The notes under the pieces: model-generated
What the model saw: the letters and a program-made list of their open reading frames with translations, nothing else
What the model was told of the DNA's origin: nothing
Databases searched by the model: none
Made by a program: the position numbers and the translations under genes
Shown here: positions 27,518 through 36,375 of the stretch, piece by piece
Layout: every line of letters begins with the position of its first letter
How positions within the stretch are numbered: the stretch's first letter is position 1
Assembly (NCBI RefSeq): GCF_020099395.1
Contig: NZ_CP083590.1
Location: forward strand, 3,844,001-3,908,000
Direction: 5' to 3'
Source: Streptomyces mobaraensis
GTDB taxonomy: Bacteria; Actinomycetota; Actinomycetes; Streptomycetales; Streptomycetaceae
Length of the DNA: 64,000 nt

Positions 27518-29357
27518 TCACTCCCGGCGCGCGTAGTCCGGCAGTTCCTCCCAGACGTCGGTGTCCGACCGGTAGAGGTACTGGGGGCGGTCCTTGATCG
27601 CGGTGGTGCGGAAGGGCCGGCCGCGGTCGTCGATGCGCAGGGTGCCGTGCCGGTCGCCGCTGCTCCACTCCAGTTCCAGGTACCACTGCACGTCGTGGCC
27701 GGAGGTGTGAGCGACCACGTCCAGGACCTGAGGGTCGGTGGCGGACGTCTTGTACGGGAAGTCCGTCGCCGGGATGCGGATGTCCCCCTGCCGGCCTGCC
27801 ACCGGCCGGGCGCGCGGGTTGTCGCGGTCCAGGTCGATGTCGAGCGTGGCCGGTGTGACACCGCTGCCGCAGCCGTCCGCCATCACATAGGCCGACCAGG
27901 CCAGCGGCGCCGTGCGTCCGACCACCCGCACATGGAGCGCGCGCAGCACGACCGCCTGCCGGGACGCGCCCTGGACGGCCAGTTCGAGCTGCATCCGCCC
28001 ACCGGGCACCGCGCGCAGCGCGCTCACCCAGCCCCGCGCGTTCCCGTCCGGCGGGGGCGGCGGCACTTCGGCCGGCGTGCGGCCCGTGACGAACACCTGG
28101 TCGCACCGGTCGATCACGGCGTACGGGCTGGTGGTCACCCTCACGGGCATACCGGAGGGCGCGTCGGGGGCGGGTGCGCCGGTCCCGGGGGGCGTCGGCC
28201 CCGGGGACGCCTGCCCGGGGAACGCCGACTCGCGCGCGGCGTCCGACGGGTTGCCCTGCGGGCCGCCCGGGGCGGGGGCGCCGCTCGGGAAGGAAGGGAC
28301 CAGTGGGACGGCCGTGGCGTCCGGGCCGGACAGTCCGGGCGGGCTCGGGACCGGCGCAGTGGGGGCGTAGCCCGGCCCTCCGGGGCGTCGGTCCACCGAG
28401 AGGCCCCGGTCCGCCCGGCCCGTCGGCGTTCCGCCGGCGCTCGCGTCCGCGCGTGAGCCGGGTTTGGTGGCGGCGTAGCTGGCGACGACGGCCGCCGGGA
28501 CCGCGACGGCCACGGCCGCCGCGATCAGGGCGCGCCGGACGCGCTTCCGGGAGCCGCACGGGGCGGTGCCCGGCCGTGCGGAGGCCGCTCTCGGGCGACG
28601 GGCTCCGATCGCCTGGCGGAGCCGGCCCGGAGCGGGAGGTTTCGGCGGGGCCGGGGTGGTGGGTTCTTGGTCGGGGGCGGCGCTCGGTGCGGATGCGAGG
28701 TCCGTTACGGGCGCCGTTTCGGGCGCCGTTTCGGGCGCCGATATGGGTGCCGTTTCGGAAACGGCCGGTTTCGGCCCCTCCGGGGGTGTGGCCGCCGGAG
28801 CGGGGGCCGCGGCCGGGGTTTCGGCCGGTTCCCCGGCGGTCGGTACCGGTGCCCGTGCCGGTGCCGGTACGGGTGCCGGTGTCGGGGGCGCGACCGGGCC
28901 GGCGTCGGCGGCGGACCGCCGGTCCTCCCGGGTCCCCCCCGGGCGCCTGCGTCTCCCGCGGTTCCTGGGCCTTTCGCGGTGTCCGCGCCTTCCGGGATGC
29001 CTGTGCCGCCTGCGCCTCGGGGGGCGTCTCCGCCTCGGGGTGCCGGTCCTCGTCGCCGGCCTCGCCCGCACTGCTGACGGGTGCCGCGTCCGTGGTCGCC
29101 TGCGCCTTCCGGCGCCGGGCGTCGTCCGCGATGATCCAGCGGCGGTGCAACTCGACGAGCTCGTCCGGGGCGGCGCCGCAGAGCCGGGCGAAGCGCTCGA
29201 CGGGGGCGTACTCCGTGGGCACGGCGACGCCGTGGCAGTACCGGTGAAGGGTGGACGTGCTCATGTGCAGCCGCTTGGCCAGGGCTCCGTAACTCTGTCC
29301 CGAACGGCCCTTCAGCTCCCGCAAACGGGCCGCGAACTCGGCTATCCCCTCGGACAT
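27518..29357 (-). pseudogene. XRE-family membrane regulator, frame broken in a C7 run
   Basis: The N-terminal frame starts at 29357 with an XRE HTH (RSGQSYGALAKRLHMSTSTLHRYCHG). The C-terminal frame, ending at 27518, gives a Pro/Ala linker, one membrane helix (RALIAAAVAVAVPAAVVASYAA) and an extracytoplasmic beta-rich domain of about 200 residues. Dropping one base from the C7 run at 28934-28940 joins TQAPGG to TREDRRSAADAG, giving about 612 residues. HTH-membrane-sensor proteins of this kind are common in Streptomyces. The break is a sequencing error or a real loss of function. GGGAAGAG precedes the start. Confidence 0.8.
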
Positions 29358-29543
29358 ACAGGCTCTTCCCGTCCCATATCCGCGTTCCAGGGCGCGGCAT
29401 CTTCCCAGGTCGGACTATATGCAGCCGTTCCGGCTTCCCCAAGCGTGCGACACGCCTTGCCGCCGGAACGCGCCACGGCACAGGCTGTCGGCACAGACCG
29501 CGGCCCGTACGAACCGCCGGGCGCGGTCGGAACAGGAGCTGCC

Positions 29544-29648
29544 GTGCGGATCAGAGTCCGCCTCCGTTTCGAACTCGTCGACGTCGTGGCTCTGGGAGTG
29601 CTGGTCGCGTCCGTCCTGATGGTCGTGACGCTCCTGCGCCACCTTTGA
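29544..29648 (+). CDS. Small single-span membrane protein, 34 residues
   Basis: A GTG with AGGAG six bases upstream opens a 35-codon frame: basic N-terminus (MRIRVRLRFE), then a membrane helix (LVDVVALGVLVASVLMVVTLL) and a short RHL end. It is divergent from the XRE membrane regulator and 94 bp before a secreted protein. The ribosome site and charge pattern support it; the function is unknown. Confidence 0.55.
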   Translation: MRIRVRLRFELVDVVALGVLVASVLMVVTLLRHL

Positions 29649-29742
29649 GTGCGTCACCTGGGTAAGGCGTCGCCTATACGCATTTCGTGACGGCACATCA
29701 GCAACCAACAAAAACGTCTGTCCCGACAACAGGAGCCTTGCC

Positions 29743-30270
29743 ATGCGTATTTCGCGCCTCGCCGCCTCCGCCCTCCTCTCGGTCGCCACCCTCGCACTCG
29801 CCGCCGGGACGAGCCAGGCCGCGCCGGCGGCCCGTCCGGGCGCGGCGCCCGTGACCGCCGCGTGTTCCGTGGCTCATGCCACATTGACCGTGCGGAACGT
29901 GTCCCGCCCGATCAACCACCAGCTCCTCATCCTCACCAACACCGGCAACACCAAGTGCAACGCCTACGCCCACCCGTACCTCGGCTTCGACGACGACCAG
30001 TCGGTGACCGGCGTCGTGGAGGACAGCAAGCCGCAGGCGGTGGTCACCCTCGCGCCGGGTGAGTCCGCGTACGCCGGAATAGCGCTGTCCGCGGCCGACG
30101 GCAGTGCCCGCCACGGCCGTTGGGCGCGTGCCGTCCGGGTCGGCCTCGGCAACGGGTCGGGTCCGGCGGGGGAGTCGGCGAGGGTCGCGCTGCCCGCCGG
30201 TACGTGGATCGACGATTCGGTCGCCGTCACCTACTGGCAGACGGATCCCGCCGACGCGCTCGTCTGGTGA
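29743..30270 (+). CDS. Secreted DUF4232-type protein
   Basis: A 175-residue exported protein. A Sec signal peptide (MRISRLAASALLSVATLALAA...SQA) is followed by a beta-sandwich with the DUF4232 pattern: CSVAHATLTVRNVSR, HQLLILTNTGNTKCNAYAHPYLGF and a late WARAVRV...VTYWQTDPADALVW. Two Cys could form a disulfide. AGGAG lies 9 bases before the ATG. Proteins of this class are abundant and uncharacterised in Streptomyces. Confidence 0.85.
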   Translation: MRISRLAASALLSVATLALAAGTSQAAPAARPGAAPVTAACSVAHATLTVRNVSRPINHQLLILTNTGNTKCNAYAHPYLGFDDDQSVTGVVEDSKPQAVVTLAPGESAYAGIALSAADGSARHGRWARAVRVGLGNGSGPAGESARVALPAGTWIDDSVAVTYWQTDPADALVW

Positions 30271-30388
30271 CCCGGGGCCCTCACAGGGTCCCGCCGGGCG
30301 AGCGGACTCGTACGTGCGGCCGTGGGCCCTCGTGCCCGGCCGTCGATCGGCGCGGCCGGGCGCGGGGCGGGCCGCGGAGTCCGTCCCG

Positions 30389-30727
30389 TCAGCTCGGGTC
30401 CGGGTGGCTTCCGCCCCGCCGGAGTTCCTCGTTGAGGCGGAGGGCCTCTTCCAGCTGGTCCTCCAGGGTGAGGATGCGGCAGGCCGCCTCGACCGGCGTC
30501 CCCTGGTCGACGAGCTCGCGGGCGCGGGCGGCGGCGCGCAGCTGCCGGCGCGAATAGCGGCGGTGGCCGCCGCCCGACCGCAGTGGGGTGATGAGCCGCG
30601 CCTCGCCGAGCGCGCGGAGGAACGCGGGGGTGGTGCCGAGCATCTCCGCGGCGCGCCCCATCGTGTAGGCGGGGTAATCGTCGTCGTCGAGGTTGTCGGC
30701 GGCGTTCGGACGGGCCTCCGGAGCCAT
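30389..30727 (-). CDS. MerR-type HTH regulator
   Basis: A 112-residue protein: an acidic N-terminus (about 1-18) then a MerR winged helix (YTMGRAAEMLGTTPAFLRALGEARLITPLRSGGGHRRYSRRQL, residues about 19-62) and a short coiled coil that ends without a ligand-binding domain. GAAGGG precedes the ATG at 30727. It is divergent from the cold-shock gene across a 568-bp gap and might regulate it; that is inference. Confidence 0.88.
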   Translation of the reverse strand: MAPEARPNAADNLDDDDYPAYTMGRAAEMLGTTPAFLRALGEARLITPLRSGGGHRRYSRRQLRAAARARELVDQGTPVEAACRILTLEDQLEEALRLNEELRRGGSHPDPS

Positions 30728-31295
30728 GCACACCCTTCGTCGGGGCCTCGGAGGGGCGACGGGCCGTGCGTGCCCGGGCCCCACGGGTGGGTCGTCGCCG
30801 TCGGCCCGGTGAACGGTGCCGGCCGGCCGCCGCCTGTTCGGCGGGGTGCGCCTGCCGGACGGCGTCGCGCCACGCGCGGACCCTATCGAACGGAGGGGTC
30901 GGGCAGCATGTCTGTCGTCGCCACGATAGCTTTCGGCGCCCGGCCGGGCGAGCCGCGGGCCGGGCCGGGCCGGTGAGCAGGCCGGGGTGGCGATCGTACG
31001 CCGCATAACGCGATACATATTTCTCATTCCGCCGTAACAGAATCCCGAATAGCTCCACCCCTGCTTTTTTCCCGCCGTTCCGAACGGGTGGAAAATTCCC
31101 TCCGCAGGGTGGGGTGTGCCGTGCTACCGTCGACATCAGTTGCAGTTGTGGTTCCCGAAAACCCAGACGCGCCTCCCGGCTCTCCGGCCGGAGCGGGCGC
31201 TCGGCGTGACCGGGTCTCTCCGTACGGGGAAATCATCGCGGCGACGCGAGGCTCGCGCAGTGCGGGTCCAGAGCATTCCCTGAGGGAGAAACATC
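30728..31295. other. 568-bp gap between MerR and cold-shock genes
   Basis: The half next to the MerR gene is GC-rich with GGCCGGGC-type repeats (30938-30975). A distinctly AT-richer block (31005-31100) probably holds promoters. A 22-codon ATG frame at 30908 has a purine-rich leader but is not called. The cold-shock gene probably has a long untranslated leader here, which is typical of such genes. Confidence 0.4.
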
Positions 31296-31499
31296 ATGGC
31301 TTCCGGCACCGTCAAGTGGTTCAACGCGGAAAAGGGCTTCGGCTTCATCGAGCAGGACGGCGGCGGCGCCGACGTGTTCGCCCACTACTCGAACATCGCC
31401 ACCCAGGGCTTCCGTGAGCTCCAGGAGGGCCAGAAGGTCACGTTCGACGTGACCCAGGGCCAGAAGGGCCCCCAGGCGGAGAACATCGTTCCCGCCTGA
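31296..31499 (+). CDS. Cold-shock protein, CspA family
   Basis: A 67-residue single-domain RNA chaperone. Both nucleic-acid motifs are present: RNP1 KGFGFIEQ and RNP2 VFAHYS. The start [18 protein letters not shown] is canonical, with GGGAG upstream. It binds single-stranded RNA and DNA and helps translation in the cold or during growth. A strong terminator follows directly. Confidence 0.97.
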   Translation: MASGTVKWFNAEKGFGFIEQDGGGADVFAHYSNIATQGFRELQEGQKVTFDVTQGQKGPQAENIVPA

Positions 31500-31514
31500 T
31501 CGCGAACCTTCGAC

Positions 31515-31548
31515 GCCGGTCCCCGCATCCTCGGATGCGGGGGCCGGC
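31515..31548 (+). terminator. Terminator of the cold-shock gene
   Basis: A 16-bp stem with one G-U pair (GCCGGTCCCCGCATCC 31515-31530; GGATGCGGGGGCCGGC 31533-31548) followed by GTTTCGCTGTTTT. Confidence 0.88.
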
Positions 31549-31826
31549 GTTTCGCTGTTTTCCGGCGCTTTCTCGTACGGGCGTCGGCGATAGGGCGGAC
31601 AGGTCGCGCCGCCGACGTATTTTCCCGACGCCCGGTCGTTACCGAGCGGACGCACGGCGTTCGGAAATCCGTCGGTTTCACGCCGCTTTCACCGGCGTTT
31701 ACGAGCGGGCGTACGATCAGCCACCCAGCGCCGCGACGCCGCGGCTGCTGCCCTGATCGCCTCCTCACGGTGTCCTCACGGTGCCGCCGGAACGGCAGGG
31801 TGGGGACATCCCCACCACCGGGGTCG

Positions 31827-31861
31827 ACCGTTCGGTGGACGGGAAGTACAACCGGTCGGTG
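31827..31861 (+). promoter_or_regulatory. Two ACCG-NN-CGGT palindromes upstream of the MMPL operon
   Basis: ACCGTTCGGTG (31827-31837) and ACCGGTCGGTG (31851-31861) are spaced 24 bp apart and end 53 bp before the transporter start. The second lies in a 13-mer (CAACCGGTCGGTG) identical to one upstream of the GBL-receptor gene at 20279. The rest of the 400-bp gap after the cold-shock terminator shows no gene. The candidate binder is the downstream response regulator or the GBL receptor. Confidence 0.45.
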
Positions 31862-31914
31862 CTGTCGCGGGCGGACCCCGTTCGACCAGGCTTTTCCGTA
31901 TGAGAGAGCTACCT

Positions 31915-34104
31915 GTGCGCGCCGCTCGATGGAGCGCTCTGCACCCCTGGCGCGCGATCGCCGGATGGCTGGCGTTCGTGGTGCTGTGCCTGGGCGTCGG
32001 CATCGCGGTCGGGACGAACAGCGCGACCACGGAGGACTACCGGGTCGGCGAGGCGGGCCGTGCCGAGGCGATGGCGGCCGAAGGCCATCTGGAACGCAGG
32101 CCCACCGAGCAGGTGTTGATATCGGCCAGGGCCGGCGCCCTGGACCGGGCGGCCGCCGACGCCGCCGCGCGGGACGTCGCGGCCCGGATGGCGAAGCTGC
32201 CCGAGGTCGAGAAGGCCGCCGCCCCGCGCGCCGCGAAGGACGGCCGGGCGCTCGTGGTCGAAGTGACCATGAAGGGCTCGGAACTGGACGCCCAGAAGCA
32301 CGTCGATCCGCTGCGGGAGCAGACGGAGGCGGTGCAGAGGGGCAACCCGCGGCTGCTGGTCGAGGAGACCGGGCACCCCTCCGTCAGCAAGGGCGTCGAC
32401 GGGCAGCGGGACAGCGACCTGGCACTCTCCGAGAAGATCACCCTTCCGGTCACCCTGATCACGCTGTTCATCGCGTTCGGTTCGCTGATCACGGCGCTGG
32501 TGCCCGTGCTGCTGGCGCTCTCGTCGATCGCCGCGGCGATGGGGCTGTCGATGATCGCCTCGCACGTCTCGCCCGACGCGGGGGTCGGCAACAACGTCAT
32601 CCTGCTCATCGGCCTCGCGGTCGGCGTCGACTACACCCTCTTCTACCTCAAGCGGGAACGGGAGGAACGCGAGCGCTCCGGCGGCCGGATCGGCCCCGAG
32701 GCGCTGGTGGAGCTGGCCGCCGCGACGTCGGGGCGGGCGGTCGTGGTCGCGGGGCTCGCGGTCGTCGTCTCCACGGCGACGCTGTACCTGGCCTCCGACG
32801 TCATCTTCTCCTCGCTGGCCACCGGAACCGTCCTCGTCGTCCTGGTCGCCGTGGCCAGTTCGCTGACTGTGCTGCCCGCCCTGCTCGTCACGATCGGGCA
32901 GCGGGCCCAGCGCCGCGCGGCGCGCCGGGCACGCCCGTCCCGCCGGCCGCGGAAGTCCGGCACCGGCCGGGTGTGGGCCGTCCTGATGCGGCCCGCGAGC
33001 AAGCACCCCGCGATCACCCTGGTCGTCTCGACGCTGGCCATGCTCGCCCTCGCCGCCCCGGTGGCCGGGCTGAAGCTGACCGAGATGAGCCAGGACACCC
33101 ACTCGCGCGCCATCCCCGCCATGCGGACCTACGACCGGCTGAACGAGGCGTTCCCCGAGCTGCGGGTCACCCACCAGGTCGTCGTCCGCGCGGCGGCGGG
33201 CCGCGCCGGCGAGGTGGCGGACAGCCTCCGGGAGCTGGGCCGCCGCGCGCGGGCCGACCGGCTGTTCACCGGTGAGCCGCGGCTCCGGACCTCGGCCGAC
33301 CACCGGATCAGCGTGCTGAGCCTGTCCGTTCCCCACCTGGGCAACTCCGACGAGGCGCGGGAGTCGCTCGCCCACCTCCGGGACGACTACGTGCCCGGGA
33401 CGGTCGGCCGGATCCCGGGCGCCGAGACGGGGGTGACCGGGGACGTCGCGCGGTACGCCGACTATCCGGCACACCAGAGGGACAAACTGCCGCTGGTCAT
33501 CGGGGCGCTGCTGGCCGTCACCTTCGTCATGACGCTGCTGGCGTTCCGCTCGGTGGTGCTCGGGCTGGTGGGCGTCGTCCTCAACCTGCTGTCCGCCGCG
33601 GCGGCGCTGGGGCTGCTGGTGCTGGTGTTCCAGGGCGAGTGGGCCGAGGGACTGCTGGACTTCCACTCCACCGGGACGATCGGATCGCGGGTGCCGCTGT
33701 TCCTGTTCGTGATCCTCTTCGGACTCTCCATGGACTACCAGGTGTTCGTGGTGAGCCGGATCAGGGAGGCAGCACTGCGCGGTGTGCCCACCCGCAAGGC
33801 GGTGCTCGACGGCATCGGCAGCTCGGCGAGCGTGGTCACCAGCGCCGCGGTGGTGATGGTGACGGTCTTCGCCAGCTTCGTCTTCCTGCACCTGATCGAG
33901 ATGAAGCAGATCGGCTTCGTCCTGGCGGCGGCCGTCCTGCTGGACGCGTTCATCATCCGGATCATGATCCTGCCGTCGGTCATGCTGCTGCTCGGCAAGG
34001 CGAGCTGGTGGCCTTCACGCGGGATGCGGCGGGCGCAGGAGGCTCCGCCGCGGGGTGGGGCGGCCGCCGTCGTACCGGTCGGCCCACCGATCGACGTACG
34101 TTGA
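31915..34104 (+). CDS. MMPL/RND-type membrane transporter
   Basis: A protein of about 729 residues with the MMPL plan: helix 1, a periplasmic-type loop, helices 2-6 (GNNVILLIGLAVGVDYTLFYLKREREER), a second loop, then helices 7-12 (FVILFGLSMDYQVFVVSRIREA). The paired D-Y motifs in helices 4 and 10 are the family's proton-relay signature. Such proteins move lipids, siderophores or drugs outward. GTG 31915 has a purine-rich GAGAGAG upstream; ATG 31900 is in frame but lacks a ribosome site. It is the first gene of an operon with a two-component system. Confidence 0.93.
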   Translation: MRAARWSALHPWRAIAGWLAFVVLCLGVGIAVGTNSATTEDYRVGEAGRAEAMAAEGHLERRPTEQVLISARAGALDRAAADAAARDVAARMAKLPEVEKAAAPRAAKDGRALVVEVTMKGSELDAQKHVDPLREQTEAVQRGNPRLLVEETGHPSVSKGVDGQRDSDLALSEKITLPVTLITLFIAFGSLITALVPVLLALSSIAAAMGLSMIASHVSPDAGVGNNVILLIGLAVGVDYTLFYLKREREERERSGGRIGPEALVELAAATSGRAVVVAGLAVVVSTATLYLASDVIFSSLATGTVLVVLVAVASSLTVLPALLVTIGQRAQRRAARRARPSRRPRKSGTGRVWAVLMRPASKHPAITLVVSTLAMLALAAPVAGLKLTEMSQDTHSRAIPAMRTYDRLNEAFPELRVTHQVVVRAAAGRAGEVADSLRELGRRARADRLFTGEPRLRTSADHRISVLSLSVPHLGNSDEARESLAHLRDDYVPGTVGRIPGAETGVTGDVARYADYPAHQRDKLPLVIGALLAVTFVMTLLAFRSVVLGLVGVVLNLLSAAAALGLLVLVFQGEWAEGLLDFHSTGTIGSRVPLFLFVILFGLSMDYQVFVVSRIREAALRGVPTRKAVLDGIGSSASVVTSAAVVMVTVFASFVFLHLIEMKQIGFVLAAAVLLDAFIIRIMILPSVMLLLGKASWWPSRGMRRAQEAPPRGGAAAVVPVGPPIDVR

Positions 34105-34109
34105 TCCCC

Positions 34110-35408
34110 ATGAATCTCTGGTCGAGGATCGGCAGTCGCGGGGCGGGGACCGGCGACGGTGAGGACTCCGCCCACGGCCCGGTCCCCGGCCATCCCGCCG
34201 ACCCGTTCCGGGGCAGGACGCTCGGCCAGTGGAACAGGATCTGCCAGGTGCTGTTCGGCGCGATGGCCGTCGGGCTCGTCCTGACGGACCGCGGCGGCGG
34301 GACGCGGTACGGGGTGCTGGTGCTGCTCGGCTGCATCGTGCTCGGCTACACGGTCCTCGACCGGTTCCCGGACAACCCCGTGCTCCGGCCGCACACCTAC
34401 CTGTGGATGCTCGGCCTCGGCATCGGCGGCCTCTCCTACCTGCGGAGCGGCTACGCGGCGCTGTTCATCGTGGCGCTGCCGCACTTCTGGCTCTTCGGCA
34501 GGACCCCGCGCACCTCCGTGGTCTTCACCGGGCTCGCCACCGTCTCGTCCCTCACCGGGAGTTGGCTGCGGCAGGGCTGGAGCGCGGAGTTTCTCAGCGA
34601 GACCCTCGTCTCCACGCTCGTCGTGGTCGCCGCCAGCGTCCTGATGGGCCTGTGGGTGCACTCCGTCGTCGAGCAGAGCCGCGAACGGGCGCGGCTGATC
34701 GCCGAGTTGGGGGAGACGCAGCTCAAACTGTCCGAGGCGTACCAGCGCCAGGGGGCCACGGAGGAGCGGGAGCGCATGGCGCGGGAGATCCACGACACGC
34801 TGGCGCAGGGGTTCGCGTCGATCGTCGTCCTCGCGGAAGCCGCGCGGGCCGGCCTCGATACCGATACGGAGCGGAGCGCCCAGCAGCTGCGTTCGATCGA
34901 GAGCACGGCGCGCGAGAACCTCGCCGAGGCGCGCGTCCTGGTCGGCTCGGCGCACCCGAGCCAGGTGGCCGCGGGCTCGGTGGCCCGGACCCTGCGCCGG
35001 ACGCTGGACCGGTTCACCGAGGACACCGGGCTCACGGTCGACGCCGACCTGGCCGACATCGTGTGCGACCAGCCCACCAGGATCGCGCTGCTGCGGTGTA
35101 CGCAGGAGTCGCTGGCCAACGTCCGCAAGCACGCGGCGGCTTCCACGGTCGGCGTCGTCCTCGCACGGCAGCCGTTCGGCGTCGAGCTGGAGATCACCGA
35201 CGACGGGCGTGGCTTCGTGGTCGGCCGGTCGCGGGGGTTCGGGCTCGACGGGATGCGCAAGCGGCTCGCCGAACTGGGCGGCCGGCTCACCGTCACCAGC
35301 TCGGTCGGCGAGGGCACGCGCGTCCTGGCGGTGATTCCTCTGGATCCCGTGGAGCCCACGGATCCGGTGGGTCCCGTGGGTCCCACGGAGAGCGGGGTGG
35401 CGGCATGA
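34110..35408 (+). CDS. Sensor histidine kinase, NarL-type (HisKA_3)
   Basis: A 432-residue kinase. Five or so membrane helices span 45-185, followed by a coiled linker, the dimerisation/phospho-acceptor helix (EERERMAREIHDTLAQGF, phospho-His near 228) and a HATPase domain with the N-box QESLANVRKHA and G-box DDGRGF. The C-terminus is a Pro/Val/Gly repeat. It begins 5 bp after the transporter stop and overlaps the regulator gene by ATGA. The lack of a large extracellular domain suggests sensing within the membrane. Confidence 0.95.
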   Translation: MNLWSRIGSRGAGTGDGEDSAHGPVPGHPADPFRGRTLGQWNRICQVLFGAMAVGLVLTDRGGGTRYGVLVLLGCIVLGYTVLDRFPDNPVLRPHTYLWMLGLGIGGLSYLRSGYAALFIVALPHFWLFGRTPRTSVVFTGLATVSSLTGSWLRQGWSAEFLSETLVSTLVVVAASVLMGLWVHSVVEQSRERARLIAELGETQLKLSEAYQRQGATEERERMAREIHDTLAQGFASIVVLAEAARAGLDTDTERSAQQLRSIESTARENLAEARVLVGSAHPSQVAAGSVARTLRRTLDRFTEDTGLTVDADLADIVCDQPTRIALLRCTQESLANVRKHAAASTVGVVLARQPFGVELEITDDGRGFVVGRSRGFGLDGMRKRLAELGGRLTVTSSVGEGTRVLAVIPLDPVEPTDPVGPVGPTESGVAA

Positions 35409-36046
35409 CGAGCGGGAAGCTCCGCGTCGTCGTGGTGGACGACCACGCGGTCATGCGCGCGGGCGTCATCGCCCTGCTGGCCTCGGAGCCCAGCATCGAG
35501 ATCATCGGCGAGGCCGCCGACGGTCGTCAGGCGCTCGAACTCGTCGACCGGTACGAGCCCGACGTCGCCCTGGTCGACCTGCGGATGCCCGTCCTCGACG
35601 GCGTCGCCACCACCACCGAGATCGTCGCCCGGCATCCACGGACCCGGGTCCTGATCCTGACGACGTACGACACCGACGCCGAGATCGAACGCGGGGTGGA
35701 GGCCGGCGCCATCGGCTACCTGCTCAAGGACACCACCCGCGACCAGCTCGTCGACGCGATCCACTCGGCGTCGCGCGGCGAGACCGTCCTCGCCCCGCGC
35801 GTGGCCGCGAAGCTCGTCGCCCGGATGCGGCAGCCCGCCGAGGTGCCGTTGACGGCGCGGGAGGTGGACGTGCTGAACGCGGTCGCCGACGGGCTCACCA
35901 ACGCCGAGATCGGCGCCCGGCTGGTCATCGCGGAGGCCACGGTGAAGACGCACCTGCTGCGGCTCTTCGCCAAGCTCGACGTGAACGACAGGACGCGTGC
36001 CGTGGTCGTCGCCATGGAACGCGGCTTGCTCCGCCGGCCCTCGTAG
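35405..36046 (+). CDS. Response regulator, NarL/FixJ family
   Basis: A 213-residue regulator with a receiver (acidic pair Asp12/Asp13, phospho-acceptor Asp58 in VDLRMP, Thr in ILTTYD, Lys in LLKD) and a LuxR-type HTH (LTAREVDVLNAVADGLTNAEIGARLVIAEATVKTHLLRLFAKL). The start codon overlaps the kinase stop (ATGA), so the two are translationally coupled. It probably controls the MMPL operon itself. Confidence 0.96.
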   Translation: MTSGKLRVVVVDDHAVMRAGVIALLASEPSIEIIGEAADGRQALELVDRYEPDVALVDLRMPVLDGVATTTEIVARHPRTRVLILTTYDTDAEIERGVEAGAIGYLLKDTTRDQLVDAIHSASRGETVLAPRVAAKLVARMRQPAEVPLTAREVDVLNAVADGLTNAEIGARLVIAEATVKTHLLRLFAKLDVNDRTRAVVVAMERGLLRRPS

Positions 36047-36096
36047 CGCGGGACGCGGTGGTCGCGCCTCCGTAGCGCGGGACGAGGTGGTCGCGC
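36042..36096. repeat. Tandem 26-bp duplication across the regulator stop codon
   Basis: CGTAGCGCGGGACG-type units at 36042-36067 and 36071-36096 differ at one base and are 29 bp apart. The first includes the TAG stop of the response regulator gene. It looks like a recent slip duplication. Confidence 0.8.
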
Positions 36097-36116
36097 TCCC
36101 CGGGGCCTCAGGCTGT

Positions 36117-36350
36117 TCAGGCGGTTCCGGCGGGGTCGTGGCTGATCAGGTCCCCCGGCTGGCACCGGAGGACCTCGCAGATCTTCGACAGGGTCGAGAA
36201 GCGGATGGCCTTGGCCCGCCCGTTCTTGAGCACGGACAGGTTGACGACGGTGATGCCCACGTGCGCGGACAGCTCGGTGAGCGTCATGCCGCGCTCGGCG
36301 AGGAGCCGGTCGAGGTGGATCCGGATCGCGTGGGGTTCCTCTTCGGCCAT
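36117..36350 (-). CDS. Small XRE/Cro-type regulator (YozG-like)
   Basis: A 77-residue stand-alone HTH protein (IRIHLDRLLAERGMTLTELSAHVGITVVNLSVLKNGRAKAIRFSTLSKICEVLRCQPGDLI). This is the compact regulator that normally accompanies DUF2975 membrane proteins, whose gene lies 25 bp upstream in the same direction. It probably represses the pair by binding the AT-rich inverted repeats at 36976-37023. Confidence 0.9.
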   Translation of the reverse strand: MAEEEPHAIRIHLDRLLAERGMTLTELSAHVGITVVNLSVLKNGRAKAIRFSTLSKICEVLRCQPGDLISHDPAGTA

Positions 36351-36375
36351 CAGGCGGCCGCTTCCGGTTCGGGCA

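Noticed and set aside
30908..30976. 22-codon frame in the MerR-cold-shock gap
   Set aside because: No membrane helix or other signal, overlaps GC-rich repeats; too weak to call.
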